Shown here in pieces: positions 7,397 through 14,589 of a stretch of 20,813 bases of DNA. Numbering within the stretch: position 1 is the stretch's first letter; every line of letters starts with the position of its first letter. The notes under the pieces are model-generated. The model was not told the DNA's origin and searched no databases. It saw nothing but the letters and a program-made list of their open reading frames with translations. The DNA lies in contig CAJBHE010000072.1 of NCBI GenBank assembly GCA_903952885.1, positions 1 to 20,813 on the forward strand, written 5' to 3'. This DNA is from an uncultured Burkholderiales bacterium. Lineage in GTDB: Bacteria > Pseudomonadota > Gammaproteobacteria > Burkholderiales > Burkholderiaceae_C. The translations under genes and the position numbers were made by a program.

Positions 7397-8347
7397 ATGC
7401 TCAATATTCTCACCATCACAGGCCCCATTTATTTATCGATTGCTTTAGGCTTTGCGGCCACCCACCGTGGCATGTTTAGCAAAGTGGATGGGCAAGTGTT
7501 AGGGCGCTTTGTGTTGAACTTTGCCTTGCCTGCGATGTTGTTCAACACCTTGTCGCAACGCAGCTTTGCCGAGGTGTTAAACCCCAATTACCTGATAGCT
7601 TATGGCGTTGGGTCTATGTGTTCTTTTGCCATAGGTTTTGGTGTGTGGCGTATTTGGCGCAAAAAGCCCTTGACTGAAAGCGGCATGGTGGCCATGGGCG
7701 TGAGCTGCTCCAACAGTGGTTATGTGGGCTATCCCATCTTGTTGCAGTTTTTAGGTCCTGCGGCTGGCGTTGGCTTGGCGCTGACGGTATTGATCGAGAA
7801 CTTGGTGACGATTCCGCTGGCCTTAGCCATCGCCGAAAGCGGTGAAACGCAGCACTTGTCATGGCAACACACCGTGCTTGAAAGTTTGAAGCGCATGCTC
7901 AAGTTGCCCATGATGCAAGCGATTTTGTTGGGTTTTGTCTTCTCAATGTTGGATATTCACTTGCCCGAAGTGTTATCAAAGACGGTTAACTTGTTTGCCG
8001 CTTCCACGGCGGCGATTGCGTTGTTTGTGAATGGGGGCTCTTTGGTGGGCATGCGGGTGGTGGGTCTGATTCAAGAGGTGCGCTGGATTGCCATTGGCAA
8101 ACTGGTGGTGCACCCTTTGGCCGTAGGTTGCATGCTCATGGTGGTGGGTCCGATTGACCCTAGCCTCAAAATTTCGGCCTTACTGTTGGCGGGTATGCCT
8201 ATGTTGGGCATCTATCCTTTGTTGGCACAACGTCATGGGCAACAAGGGTTTTGTGCGGCCGCTTTGTTGGTGACTACCGTCGCTTCATTCTTCACCATCA
8301 GTCTGATTTTGTGGGCCATGGGCGAGTTGTCAGGTTGGCACGTTTGA
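7397..8347 (+). CDS. AEC (auxin efflux carrier) family transporter
   Basis: A 316-residue, very hydrophobic membrane protein. The pattern of about ten membrane helices with the AEC features GRFVLNFALPAMLFNTLS near the N-terminus and GVSCSNSGYVGYPILLQFLG in the middle places it in the AEC/malonate-type permease family, whose bacterial members move organic acids or amino acids. It starts 13 bases after the Bug protein gene and is co-directional, so it probably belongs to the same transcript and handles a related carboxylate (inference). No strong Shine-Dalgarno sequence precedes the ATG. Direction of transport is not evident. Confidence 0.88.
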   Translation: MLNILTITGPIYLSIALGFAATHRGMFSKVDGQVLGRFVLNFALPAMLFNTLSQRSFAEVLNPNYLIAYGVGSMCSFAIGFGVWRIWRKKPLTESGMVAMGVSCSNSGYVGYPILLQFLGPAAGVGLALTVLIENLVTIPLALAIAESGETQHLSWQHTVLESLKRMLKLPMMQAILLGFVFSMLDIHLPEVLSKTVNLFAASTAAIALFVNGGSLVGMRVVGLIQEVRWIAIGKLVVHPLAVGCMLMVVGPIDPSLKISALLLAGMPMLGIYPLLAQRHGQQGFCAAALLVTTVASFFTISLILWAMGELSGWHV

Positions 8348-8353
8348 GCCTCT

Positions 8354-8743
8354 ATGCAAATCAAAGAGTCCGAAGTCGAGGTCACCGCCATCCGCGCTCA
8401 AGGCGCGGGTGGGCAAAACGTCAACAAGGTATCTAGCGCCATTCATCTGCGCTTCGATATTTGGGCCTCTTCGCTGCCCGAGGGTATGAAAGAGCGTCTG
8501 CTGTGTTTGGCCGACCACCGCATCACTCAAGAGGGCGTGGTGGTCATCAAATCGCAAGAGCACCGCAGCCAAGATATGAACCGCATCGAGGCCTTTGCGC
8601 GTTTGCATGATTTGGTGCAAAGTGTGGCCAAACCGCCCAAAAATCGCAAACCCACCAAGCCCACGTATGCGTCAAAGTTGCGCCGCTTAGAGAGCAAGAA
8701 AAAGAACTCAGCGATCAAGTCAAATCGAGGTCGAGTCTTGTAA
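8354..8743 (+). CDS. arfB: Alternative ribosome-rescue peptidyl-tRNA hydrolase ArfB
   Basis: Small class-I release-factor-like protein that frees ribosomes stalled on mRNAs without stop codons. The 129 residues contain the GGQ motif (residues 19-21, in RAQGAGGQNVNKV) that hydrolyses peptidyl-tRNA, and a lysine/arginine-rich C-terminal tail (KPPKNRKPTKPTYASKLRRL and onward) that in ArfB enters the empty mRNA channel. It lacks the codon-recognition domains of true release factors, which separates it from PrfA/PrfB. It starts six bases after the AEC gene, so it may be co-transcribed with it, though its function is unrelated. It converges with selD, with only 14 bases between the stops. Confidence 0.92.
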   Translation: MQIKESEVEVTAIRAQGAGGQNVNKVSSAIHLRFDIWASSLPEGMKERLLCLADHRITQEGVVVIKSQEHRSQDMNRIEAFARLHDLVQSVAKPPKNRKPTKPTYASKLRRLESKKKNSAIKSNRGRVL

Positions 8744-8757
8744 TTATTGCCAGTGTT

Positions 8758-9825
8758 TCAGAGAACCTGCAGACGGATGCCGCTGGAAGTGGCTGCTGTG
8801 ATTCCGCCCACTTCACACGCATTGGCAAAGCCGTGTTGGCGAAATACTGCCAGCACCTCGGTCACGCTGTCGGGCGCGCAGGCCACCAGCAAACCACCGC
8901 TGGTTTGAGGGTCGCTCAGTAAGGCTTGATCGATGGCGTTGCGTTCAGGTGTGAGTTCAATCTCGCCGCCGTAGGCCGCCCAGTTGCGGCCTGATGCACC
9001 GGTCAGCATGCCTTGCTCAGCCAATTCACGCACGCCATGCAACAAGGGTATTTGGTTCATATTCAGTTGCACGGTGTGATGGCTGCCCCGTGCCATTTCT
9101 AGCGCGTGGCCTGCCAAACCAAATCCAGTCACATCGGTCATGGCATGCACGCCGGCCAAGGCGGACAAGGCTGCGCCAGGTGTGTTGAGTTGGGTGGTGT
9201 TGGCAATCATTTGTGCATACCCCTCGGGGCTGAGTGCATTCTTCTTGAGAGCTGCAGACAGGACGCCCACCCCCAAGGGCTTGCCCAAAATCAAATGGTC
9301 GCCCACGCGCGCATCGGCGTTGCGCTTGATGCGCTTGGGGTGCACGAGGCCCAACACCACCAAGCCGTAAATTGGCTCGACGGAATCAATCGTGTGACCA
9401 CCCGCTATGGGAATGCCTGCCTCACGGCACACGCTTTGGCCGCCGTCCAAAATTTTGCCAATCGTTTCAGCGGGTAGCACGTTGATGGGCATGCCCACCA
9501 AGGCCAAGGCCATGATGGGTGTGCCACCCATGGCATACACATCGCTGATGGCGTTGGTCGCGGCGATGCGGCCAAAGTCAAACGGGTCATCCACGATGGG
9601 CATGAAGAAGTCGGTGGTAGCGATCAGCGCTTGTTCATCATTGAGCAGGTAAACCGCTGCGTCATCAGCTGTTTCAATGCCCACCAACAACTGTGGCGGA
9701 ATGGGCATGGCGCTCGTGCTTTTGAGAATTTCGCTCAACAAGCCCGGCGAAATTTTGCAGCCACAGCCGCCGCCGTGAGAGAGGCTGGTCAGGCGAGGGG
9801 TCGCTGGGGTGAGGGTGGCGCTCAT
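8758..9825 (-). CDS. selD: Selenide, water dikinase (selenophosphate synthetase)
   Basis: Makes selenophosphate from selenide and ATP, the selenium donor for selenocysteine and for 2-selenouridine in tRNA. The 355-residue protein starts with the SelD signature SHGGGCGCKISP: the catalytic position is an ordinary cysteine (C21), not selenocysteine, with the essential lysine at K24. ATP-binding motifs follow (ETADDAAVYLLN, TTDFFMPIVDDPFDFGRIAATNAISDVYAMGG, IAGGHTID, MTDVTGFGLAGH, LLSDPQTSGGLL). The frame remains open 119 codons further upstream, but those residues are antisense to the neighbouring gene and unlike SelD; the ATG at 9825 matches the family start. It is third in a probable lrp/spermidine-synthase-like/selD transcript. 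No selA, selB or mnmH is in the window. Confidence 0.95.
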   Translation of the reverse strand: MSATLTPATPRLTSLSHGGGCGCKISPGLLSEILKSTSAMPIPPQLLVGIETADDAAVYLLNDEQALIATTDFFMPIVDDPFDFGRIAATNAISDVYAMGGTPIMALALVGMPINVLPAETIGKILDGGQSVCREAGIPIAGGHTIDSVEPIYGLVVLGLVHPKRIKRNADARVGDHLILGKPLGVGVLSAALKKNALSPEGYAQMIANTTQLNTPGAALSALAGVHAMTDVTGFGLAGHALEMARGSHHTVQLNMNQIPLLHGVRELAEQGMLTGASGRNWAAYGGEIELTPERNAIDQALLSDPQTSGGLLVACAPDSVTEVLAVFRQHGFANACEVGGITAATSSGIRLQVL

Positions 9826-9902
9826 GGCATTGCTTTCGTGACAGGACCAATGATTTTGCCAGCTCACAGTTTGTACCCACGTTGGATGTTCAAATTGGTG
9901 TC

Positions 9903-10781
9903 TTAGCCCTTTAGTGGCGCTAATTCTTTCAACCAGTTCTCTGCAGGCAAAGACCAGCGTCTTTGAATCATTTGCGCCTGCGAATACAAGGCACTCTTGT
10001 CCCAGCCGCGAGGTGTGCGAAACGCCAACACAATGGTGTTGCCCGCTTTGGTCGGCTTGAAGGCCCACAAGGCTTCTTTGCCAAATGCCATCACGATTCG
10101 CTCCATGCTGATTTCTAAGCTTGAGTTGCGGCCATACAAATTGACGGTCATGCAGCCTTGTTCGGTGAGTAGGTTTCTGCAATCGGTATAGAAGGCTTGG
10201 CTGTCTAGGGTAGGGCAGGCGGCCTCCTGGTCATACAAGTCGACTTGCAGTGCATCGATTTTTCCATGCCAAGTCTCTTGGCTTGCGATGTCAGCGGCGT
10301 CTGCTAACAATACATGTAAGTTGGCGTTGTCCTTGGGCAGGTTGAACCGGTGTCTGCAGGTTTCAATCACTTGCGAATTGAGCTCGACAGCTGTGGTGGG
10401 CATTCCCAATTTCAAATGGCAAAACTTGGTCAGAGATGCAGCACCCAAGCCCAGTTGCATGGATTTCAAATGCTGCACTTGGTCCAAATCGGTCACCAAT
10501 AACCAGGCCATCATGCGTTGGACATATTCAAGGTGGATGTCATACGGCTTGCTGATCCTCATTGAGCCCTGTACCCACGGTGTGCCAAGGTGCAAAAAGC
10601 GTAAGTCGCCGTAATCGATGTGGTTGACTATCGGTTGATCACTTGGGTTGTGCGTGTCCATGTCGGCTGGGGGTGAGAAGACGCGTGCTTGGTGTTTAGC
10701 CAATACAGCGCCTATCGCAACCGCAAACACACAGGCGATGCAACCAACGATCAGTTCGATGGGGGTGAAAGCTAGGTTCAT
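9903..10781 (-). CDS. Spermidine synthase-like methyltransferase-fold protein, membrane anchored
   Basis: A 292-residue protein with one N-terminal membrane helix (FTPIELIVGCIACVFAVAIGAVLA) followed by a soluble domain of the spermidine synthase (SpeE) fold. Visible landmarks are MQLGLGAASLTKFCHLKLG (nucleotide-binding loop), TAVELNSQVIETCRHRF (acidic residue that holds the cofactor), and HVLLADAADIAS. The usual catalytic segment D(S/T)xDP is replaced by VDLYDQEAACP, so true aminopropyltransferase activity is uncertain. Orphan SpeE-like proteins of this type are common in Burkholderiales and their substrates are unknown to me. It starts eight bases after the Lrp gene and precedes selD by 77 bases; all three share the strand. 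Confidence 0.75.
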   Translation of the reverse strand: MNLAFTPIELIVGCIACVFAVAIGAVLAKHQARVFSPPADMDTHNPSDQPIVNHIDYGDLRFLHLGTPWVQGSMRISKPYDIHLEYVQRMMAWLLVTDLDQVQHLKSMQLGLGAASLTKFCHLKLGMPTTAVELNSQVIETCRHRFNLPKDNANLHVLLADAADIASQETWHGKIDALQVDLYDQEAACPTLDSQAFYTDCRNLLTEQGCMTVNLYGRNSSLEISMERIVMAFGKEALWAFKPTKAGNTIVLAFRTPRGWDKSALYSQAQMIQRRWSLPAENWLKELAPLKG

Positions 10782-10789
10782 CGCAAGTC

Positions 10790-11254
10790 TTAATGGGGCA
10801 GCGGTAGAGCGGTTTTGTAGCGCACTTGTTTTAGCGCAAAGCTAGAGCGAATTTTCTCGATGCCTGGAATCGGGGTGAGTTGTTCGAGAATGAACTTTTC
10901 AAGTGCCGTGATGTCAGAAACAGCCACACGAATCAAGTAATCGCTGTCGCCTGTCATGAGGTAGCACTCCATCACTTCGTCATGTTCTGCAATGCGTTGT
11001 TCAAATTCAGCCAAGGCCGATTTGGACTGCTCTTTTAAACTGATAGATATGAAAACCGATAAATTCAATCCCAGTAATTTGGGGTTGACCAAGGCCACAT
11101 AGCGGCCAATCACACCACTGGCCTCTAAAGCTTTGACCCGCGTTAGGCATGGGGAGGGTGATAAGTGCACGCGTCTCGCTAACTCAATGTTGGTCAATGA
11201 GCCGTCGTGTTGTAACTCCGTCAATATGCGTAAATCCGTGTCATCTATTTTCAT
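10790..11254 (-). CDS. Lrp/AsnC family transcriptional regulator
   Basis: A 154-residue regulator with the two Lrp/AsnC parts: an N-terminal winged helix-turn-helix (MKIDDTDLRILTELQHDGSLTNIELARRVHLSPSPCLTRVKALEASGVI) and a C-terminal RAM/ligand domain (LAEFEQRIAEHDEVMECYLMTGDSDYLIRVAVSDITALEKFI). The frame is open 20 codons further upstream, but the conserved MKIDDTDLRIL start at 11254 is far more usual and leaves room for a promoter. It is divergent from the E1 dehydrogenase gene at 11358, an arrangement typical of local control. The intervening 103 bases contain two dyads that may be operators. Members sense amino acids; here I infer a branched 2-oxo acid or methionine-related signal, with low certainty. 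Confidence 0.92.
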   Translation of the reverse strand: MKIDDTDLRILTELQHDGSLTNIELARRVHLSPSPCLTRVKALEASGVIGRYVALVNPKLLGLNLSVFISISLKEQSKSALAEFEQRIAEHDEVMECYLMTGDSDYLIRVAVSDITALEKFILEQLTPIPGIEKIRSSFALKQVRYKTALPLPH

Positions 11255-11279
11255 AGGTGCTGCTAATAGTTGTTTTATA

Positions 11280-11292
11280 AGCATATTATGCT
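11280..11292. promoter_or_regulatory. Palindrome AGCATA-T-TATGCT, possible Lrp-family operator
   Basis: A perfect six-base dyad about a central T lies in the divergent lrp/E1 gap, 26 bases before the lrp start. Lrp/AsnC proteins bind short, AT-rich, imperfect palindromes and usually control themselves and a divergent neighbour. The assignment is inferred from position and symmetry only. Confidence 0.4.
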
Positions 11293-11314
11293 GTTTTGTG
11301 GTGCATATTTCCAT

Positions 11315-11346
11315 AAAACGATAGCCTATTTGGATCGTTTTTTTTT
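11315..11346 (+). promoter_or_regulatory. Inverted repeat with T-run just upstream of the E1 gene
   Basis: AAAACGAT (11315-11322) pairs with ATCGTTTT (11334-11341) across an 11-base loop and runs into nine consecutive T (11338-11346), 12 bases before the E1 start codon. On the plus strand it has the form of a weak intrinsic terminator (attenuator); it could equally be a second regulator-binding dyad. The stem is AT-rich, so termination would be inefficient. Confidence 0.4.
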
Positions 11347-11357
11347 ACAGTTTAAGT

Positions 11358-13976
11358 ATGACAAACCATAACCACCATCCATCATCGGCCGTTGCCACTA
11401 CCGACTTTGACCCGCTAGAAACCGCCGAATGGCGCGACGCATTTGTGTCGCTCGTGGCCACTGAAGGCCCAGCGCGTGCATGTTTCATTTTGGACAACTT
11501 GGTTCAGCTGGCTAACAGCTCACATGTGAAATGGCAGCCAGAGTTGGCCACACATTACGTCAACACCATACCAATGGCGCAGCAGCCTGCATTTCCGGGT
11601 GACTTAGCGATGGAAGAACGGCTTGGCTCGCTGATGCGCTGGAATGCACTGGCCATGGTGGCGCGTGCCAATGCGGCTTATGGCGAGTTGGGGGGTCACA
11701 TCGCCAGTTATGCCAGCGCGGCAGACTTGTTTGAAGTAGGGTTCAACCATTTCTTTCATGCGCGTAACGGCCAGCATGGTGGAGACTTGGTGTTTTTTCA
11801 GCCCCACAGTGCACCGGGTGTGTACGCGCGTGCCTATTTGGAAGGCCGTTTGACTGAGGCAGATTTGTCGCATTACCGCCAAGAAATTACCGCTCCCGAA
11901 GGGGTGCGTGGCTTGAGCAGTTATCCGCACCCTTGGCTCATGCCTGATTTCTGGCAGTTCCCAACTGGGTCTATGGGCATTGGCCCCATCAGCTCTATTT
12001 ACCACGCGCGTTTCATGCGTTACCTCACACACCGTCAGTTGCAAAACTGCAGCGGTCGAAAAGTTTGGGGTGTGTTCGGCGATGGTGAGATGGATGAGCC
12101 CGAGAGCATGAGCGCTTTGACCTTGGCATCGCGCGAAAAGCTCGATAACTTGGTGTGGGTGGTGAATTGCAATTTGCAACGGCTGGATGGACCCGTACGC
12201 GGCAATGGGCGCATCATTGACGAGTTAGAGCGGCTGTTTCGTGGTGCTGGTTGGAATGTCATTAAATTGGTGTGGGGAAGCGATTGGGATGGTTTGTTTG
12301 CTCGCGATGTCACGGGCGCTTTGGTCAAAGCCTTCTCCCAGACTGTGGACGGTCAAATGCAAACCTTTGCCGCCAAAGATGGGCGCTTCAACAGAGAAAC
12401 ATTTTTTGGACAAAACGAAGCACTGGCACATTTGGCCCAAGGCATGACGGACGAGCAGATTGACCGTCTTAAGCGTGGCGGCCACGATTTGGTGAAGATT
12501 TATGCCGCCTATGCGGCAGCAGCCCAACACCAAGGGCAGCCCACTGTGATCTTGGCGCACACCAAAAAAGGCTATGGCATGGGCGAGGCAGGCCAGGGAA
12601 AAATGACCACCCACAGTCAAAAGAAGCTGGACGAAACAGCCTTGATCGAATTTAGAAATCGTTTCAATCTACCCTTGACCGATGCACAAGCCACGCAGCT
12701 GCAATTCTTCAAACCTGCTGACGACAGCGAAGAAATTCGTTATCTGAATGCGCAGCGCCAACGCTTGGGCGGTCACATGCCCAAACGAGATACGCAAGCC
12801 GATGTTGTGCCTGTGCCCGCCATAGGGCAATATGCTGCCTTTGCCATCCAAGCTGCGGGCAAGGAAATGTCCACGACCATGGCCTTTGTGCGTTTGCTGG
12901 GCAACTTGCTCAAAGACTCTCAATTGGGGCCGCGCATTGTGCCCATCGTGGCAGATGAGGCACGAACTTTTGGTATGGCCAATTTGTTCAAACAGGTGGG
13001 CATTTATTCCAGTGTGGGCCAGCATTACGAGCCCGAGGACATTGGTTCGGTGCTGAGCTACCGTGAAGCCTTGGAGGGGCAAATTTTGGAAGAAGGCATC
13101 AGCGAAGCTGGAGCCATCGCGAGTTGGACAGCTGCAGCCACCAGCTACAGCGTGCATGGCTTGGCCATGTTGCCGTTCTACATTTATTACTCCATGTTTG
13201 GCTTTCAGCGCGTGGGTGACGCCATTTGGGCAGCGGCTGATCAACGCTCGCGTGGCTTCTTGTTGGGGGCCACTTCTGGCCGCACCACTTTGGGTGGCGA
13301 AGGTTTACAGCACCAAGATGGAAGCAGCCATTTGGTAGCGGCCACCATTCCTAATTGCCGTGCATATGATCCTGCCTATGCGGGTGAAATGGCGGTCATC
13401 GTGGACCATGGCATGCGTGAGATGTTGGTTGATCAAAGCGATGTTTTTTATTACGTCACCTTGATGAACGAAAACTATGCACAACCCGATTTACCGGTGG
13501 GTGTAGAAGCTGAGGTGATTCGAGGTTGCTATAAATTCAAAGCTTTCGAACCTTTGCAACCCACAGGGCAGCGTGTGACTTTGATGGGCTCAGGCGCTAT
13601 CTTGACCGAAGTGGTGAAAGCCGCACAGTTGTTGGCTCAACAAGGTGTTGCGAGTGATGTGTTCAGCGTGACAAGTTGGAGCGAGTTGGCTCGCGACGGC
13701 ATGGCCTGTGAAATGTCTGGATTGAAGGGCAACGTGGCAGCCGGCATGCCATTTGTGCAGCAGCAGTTGTTACAGAGCCAAGGCCCTGTTGTGGCTGCTA
13801 CCGATTATGTAAGAGCTGTTCCTGAGAGTATCCGTGCCTATTTGCCTCAAGGGCGTCGTTACATGTGCTTAGGCACAGATGGATTTGGCCGAAGCGATAC
13901 GCGGGCAGCTTTGCGCGCGTTTTTTCATGTGGATGCGCCCAGTATTGTCAAAGCCGCACTGTTGGCCTTGACTTGA
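11358..13976 (+). CDS. Homodimeric pyruvate dehydrogenase-type E1 (AceE/MdeB-like)
   Basis: Thiamine-diphosphate enzyme that decarboxylates a 2-oxo acid. The 872 residues align by eye with E. coli AceE throughout: INTIP-like NTIPMAQQPAFPGDL, the thiamine motif GDGEMDEPES (241-250) ending at N270 in NCNLQRLDGPV, the catalytic-loop histidine in KMTTHSQKKLDE, ADEARTFGM, FYIYYSMFGFQRVGD, SGRTTLGGEGLQHQDG and the final CLGTDGFGRSDTRAALR. It stops at SIVKAALLALT, roughly 25 residues short of the AceE tail. No E2 (aceF) or E3 (lpd) gene is adjacent, and an Lrp regulator is divergent. This matches mdeB of Pseudomonas putida, an E1 for 2-oxobutyrate, rather than the housekeeping aceE; the substrate remains inference. 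Confidence 0.88.
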   Translation: MTNHNHHPSSAVATTDFDPLETAEWRDAFVSLVATEGPARACFILDNLVQLANSSHVKWQPELATHYVNTIPMAQQPAFPGDLAMEERLGSLMRWNALAMVARANAAYGELGGHIASYASAADLFEVGFNHFFHARNGQHGGDLVFFQPHSAPGVYARAYLEGRLTEADLSHYRQEITAPEGVRGLSSYPHPWLMPDFWQFPTGSMGIGPISSIYHARFMRYLTHRQLQNCSGRKVWGVFGDGEMDEPESMSALTLASREKLDNLVWVVNCNLQRLDGPVRGNGRIIDELERLFRGAGWNVIKLVWGSDWDGLFARDVTGALVKAFSQTVDGQMQTFAAKDGRFNRETFFGQNEALAHLAQGMTDEQIDRLKRGGHDLVKIYAAYAAAAQHQGQPTVILAHTKKGYGMGEAGQGKMTTHSQKKLDETALIEFRNRFNLPLTDAQATQLQFFKPADDSEEIRYLNAQRQRLGGHMPKRDTQADVVPVPAIGQYAAFAIQAAGKEMSTTMAFVRLLGNLLKDSQLGPRIVPIVADEARTFGMANLFKQVGIYSSVGQHYEPEDIGSVLSYREALEGQILEEGISEAGAIASWTAAATSYSVHGLAMLPFYIYYSMFGFQRVGDAIWAAADQRSRGFLLGATSGRTTLGGEGLQHQDGSSHLVAATIPNCRAYDPAYAGEMAVIVDHGMREMLVDQSDVFYYVTLMNENYAQPDLPVGVEAEVIRGCYKFKAFEPLQPTGQRVTLMGSGAILTEVVKAAQLLAQQGVASDVFSVTSWSELARDGMACEMSGLKGNVAAGMPFVQQQLLQSQGPVVAATDYVRAVPESIRAYLPQGRRYMCLGTDGFGRSDTRAALRAFFHVDAPSIVKAALLALT

Positions 13977-14077
13977 GGTTGGTGTGTAGCGCAAGTGACT
14001 CGATAAATGTGATTTGTCAATGCAGCATGTTCAAAAATGCGGCAAACTGAGACGATAAATGACACAAGGAGACTTAC

Positions 14078-14578
14078 ATGAAAATCAATGTCAATGGGAC
14101 CGTTCGCACCATCGACCCCGAACCGCAAATGCCACTGCTCTGGGCGTTGCGTGAAGAGCTTGGCCTGACGGGGACCAAATATGGATGTGGTGTGGCGCAA
14201 TGTGGGGCCTGTACAGTGCACCTCAATGGTCAGCCTGCACGATCGTGCTCCATTCCTGTGTCTGCTGTAGGCGCAATGAAAGTCACCACGATTGAAGGAT
14301 TGTCAAAAAATGCCAGCCATGCCGTGCAAAAAGCATGGGCTGAATTAGACGTGCCCCAGTGCGGGTATTGTCAGTCGGGTCAAGTGATGGCAGCGGCTGC
14401 TTTGCTCGCTCGAATCCCCAAGCCAACAGATGCTGACATTGACGAAGCGATGAGCAATATATGCCGCTGTGGCACTTATCAGCGCATTCGCGATGCGATT
14501 CATGTGGCGGCAGGCCAAATGAAATTGGGCGACGTTTTGGCGTCTTATGAGTCAGTCGACGTCAACGCACAAGCTTGA
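14078..14578 (+). CDS. (2Fe-2S)-binding subunit of a molybdenum hydroxylase (IorA/CoxS-like)
   Basis: Small electron-transfer subunit of the xanthine dehydrogenase family, 166 residues. The N-terminal plant-ferredoxin domain holds one cluster on C37, C42, C45 and C57 (GCGVAQCGACTVHLNGQPARSC). The C-terminal four-helix domain holds the second cluster on C95, C98, C129 and C131 (QCGYCQSGQ and NICRCGTYQRIRDAI). No signal peptide is present; the partner's Tat signal would carry it out. A clear AAGGAGA precedes the ATG. It is followed after 11 bases by the molybdopterin subunit, forming a two-gene IorAB-like set without a FAD subunit. The substrate (aldehyde or N-heterocycle) cannot be assigned. 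Confidence 0.93.
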   Translation: MKINVNGTVRTIDPEPQMPLLWALREELGLTGTKYGCGVAQCGACTVHLNGQPARSCSIPVSAVGAMKVTTIEGLSKNASHAVQKAWAELDVPQCGYCQSGQVMAAAALLARIPKPTDADIDEAMSNICRCGTYQRIRDAIHVAAGQMKLGDVLASYESVDVNAQA

Positions 14579-14589
14579 GGGAACACATC

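Noticed and set aside
9826..10182. In-frame upstream extension of selD (119 codons)
   Set aside because: The residues do not resemble SelD and lie antisense to the spermidine-synthase-like gene; the family start MSATL...SHGGGCGCK fits 9825.
11255..11314. Twenty-codon N-terminal extension of the Lrp regulator
   Set aside because: The family begins at MKIDDTDLRIL, and the extension covers the palindrome and probable promoter.
14001..14061. Direct repeat CGATAAATG (14001-14009 and 14053-14061) before the molybdenum hydroxylase genes
   Set aside because: Nine bases repeated once in an AT-rich gap can arise by chance, and no dyad or spacing rule supports an operator.
14575..14589. TTG start for the molybdopterin subunit
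   Set aside because: It overlaps the previous stop, and the ATG at 14590 has GAGG in the proper place.
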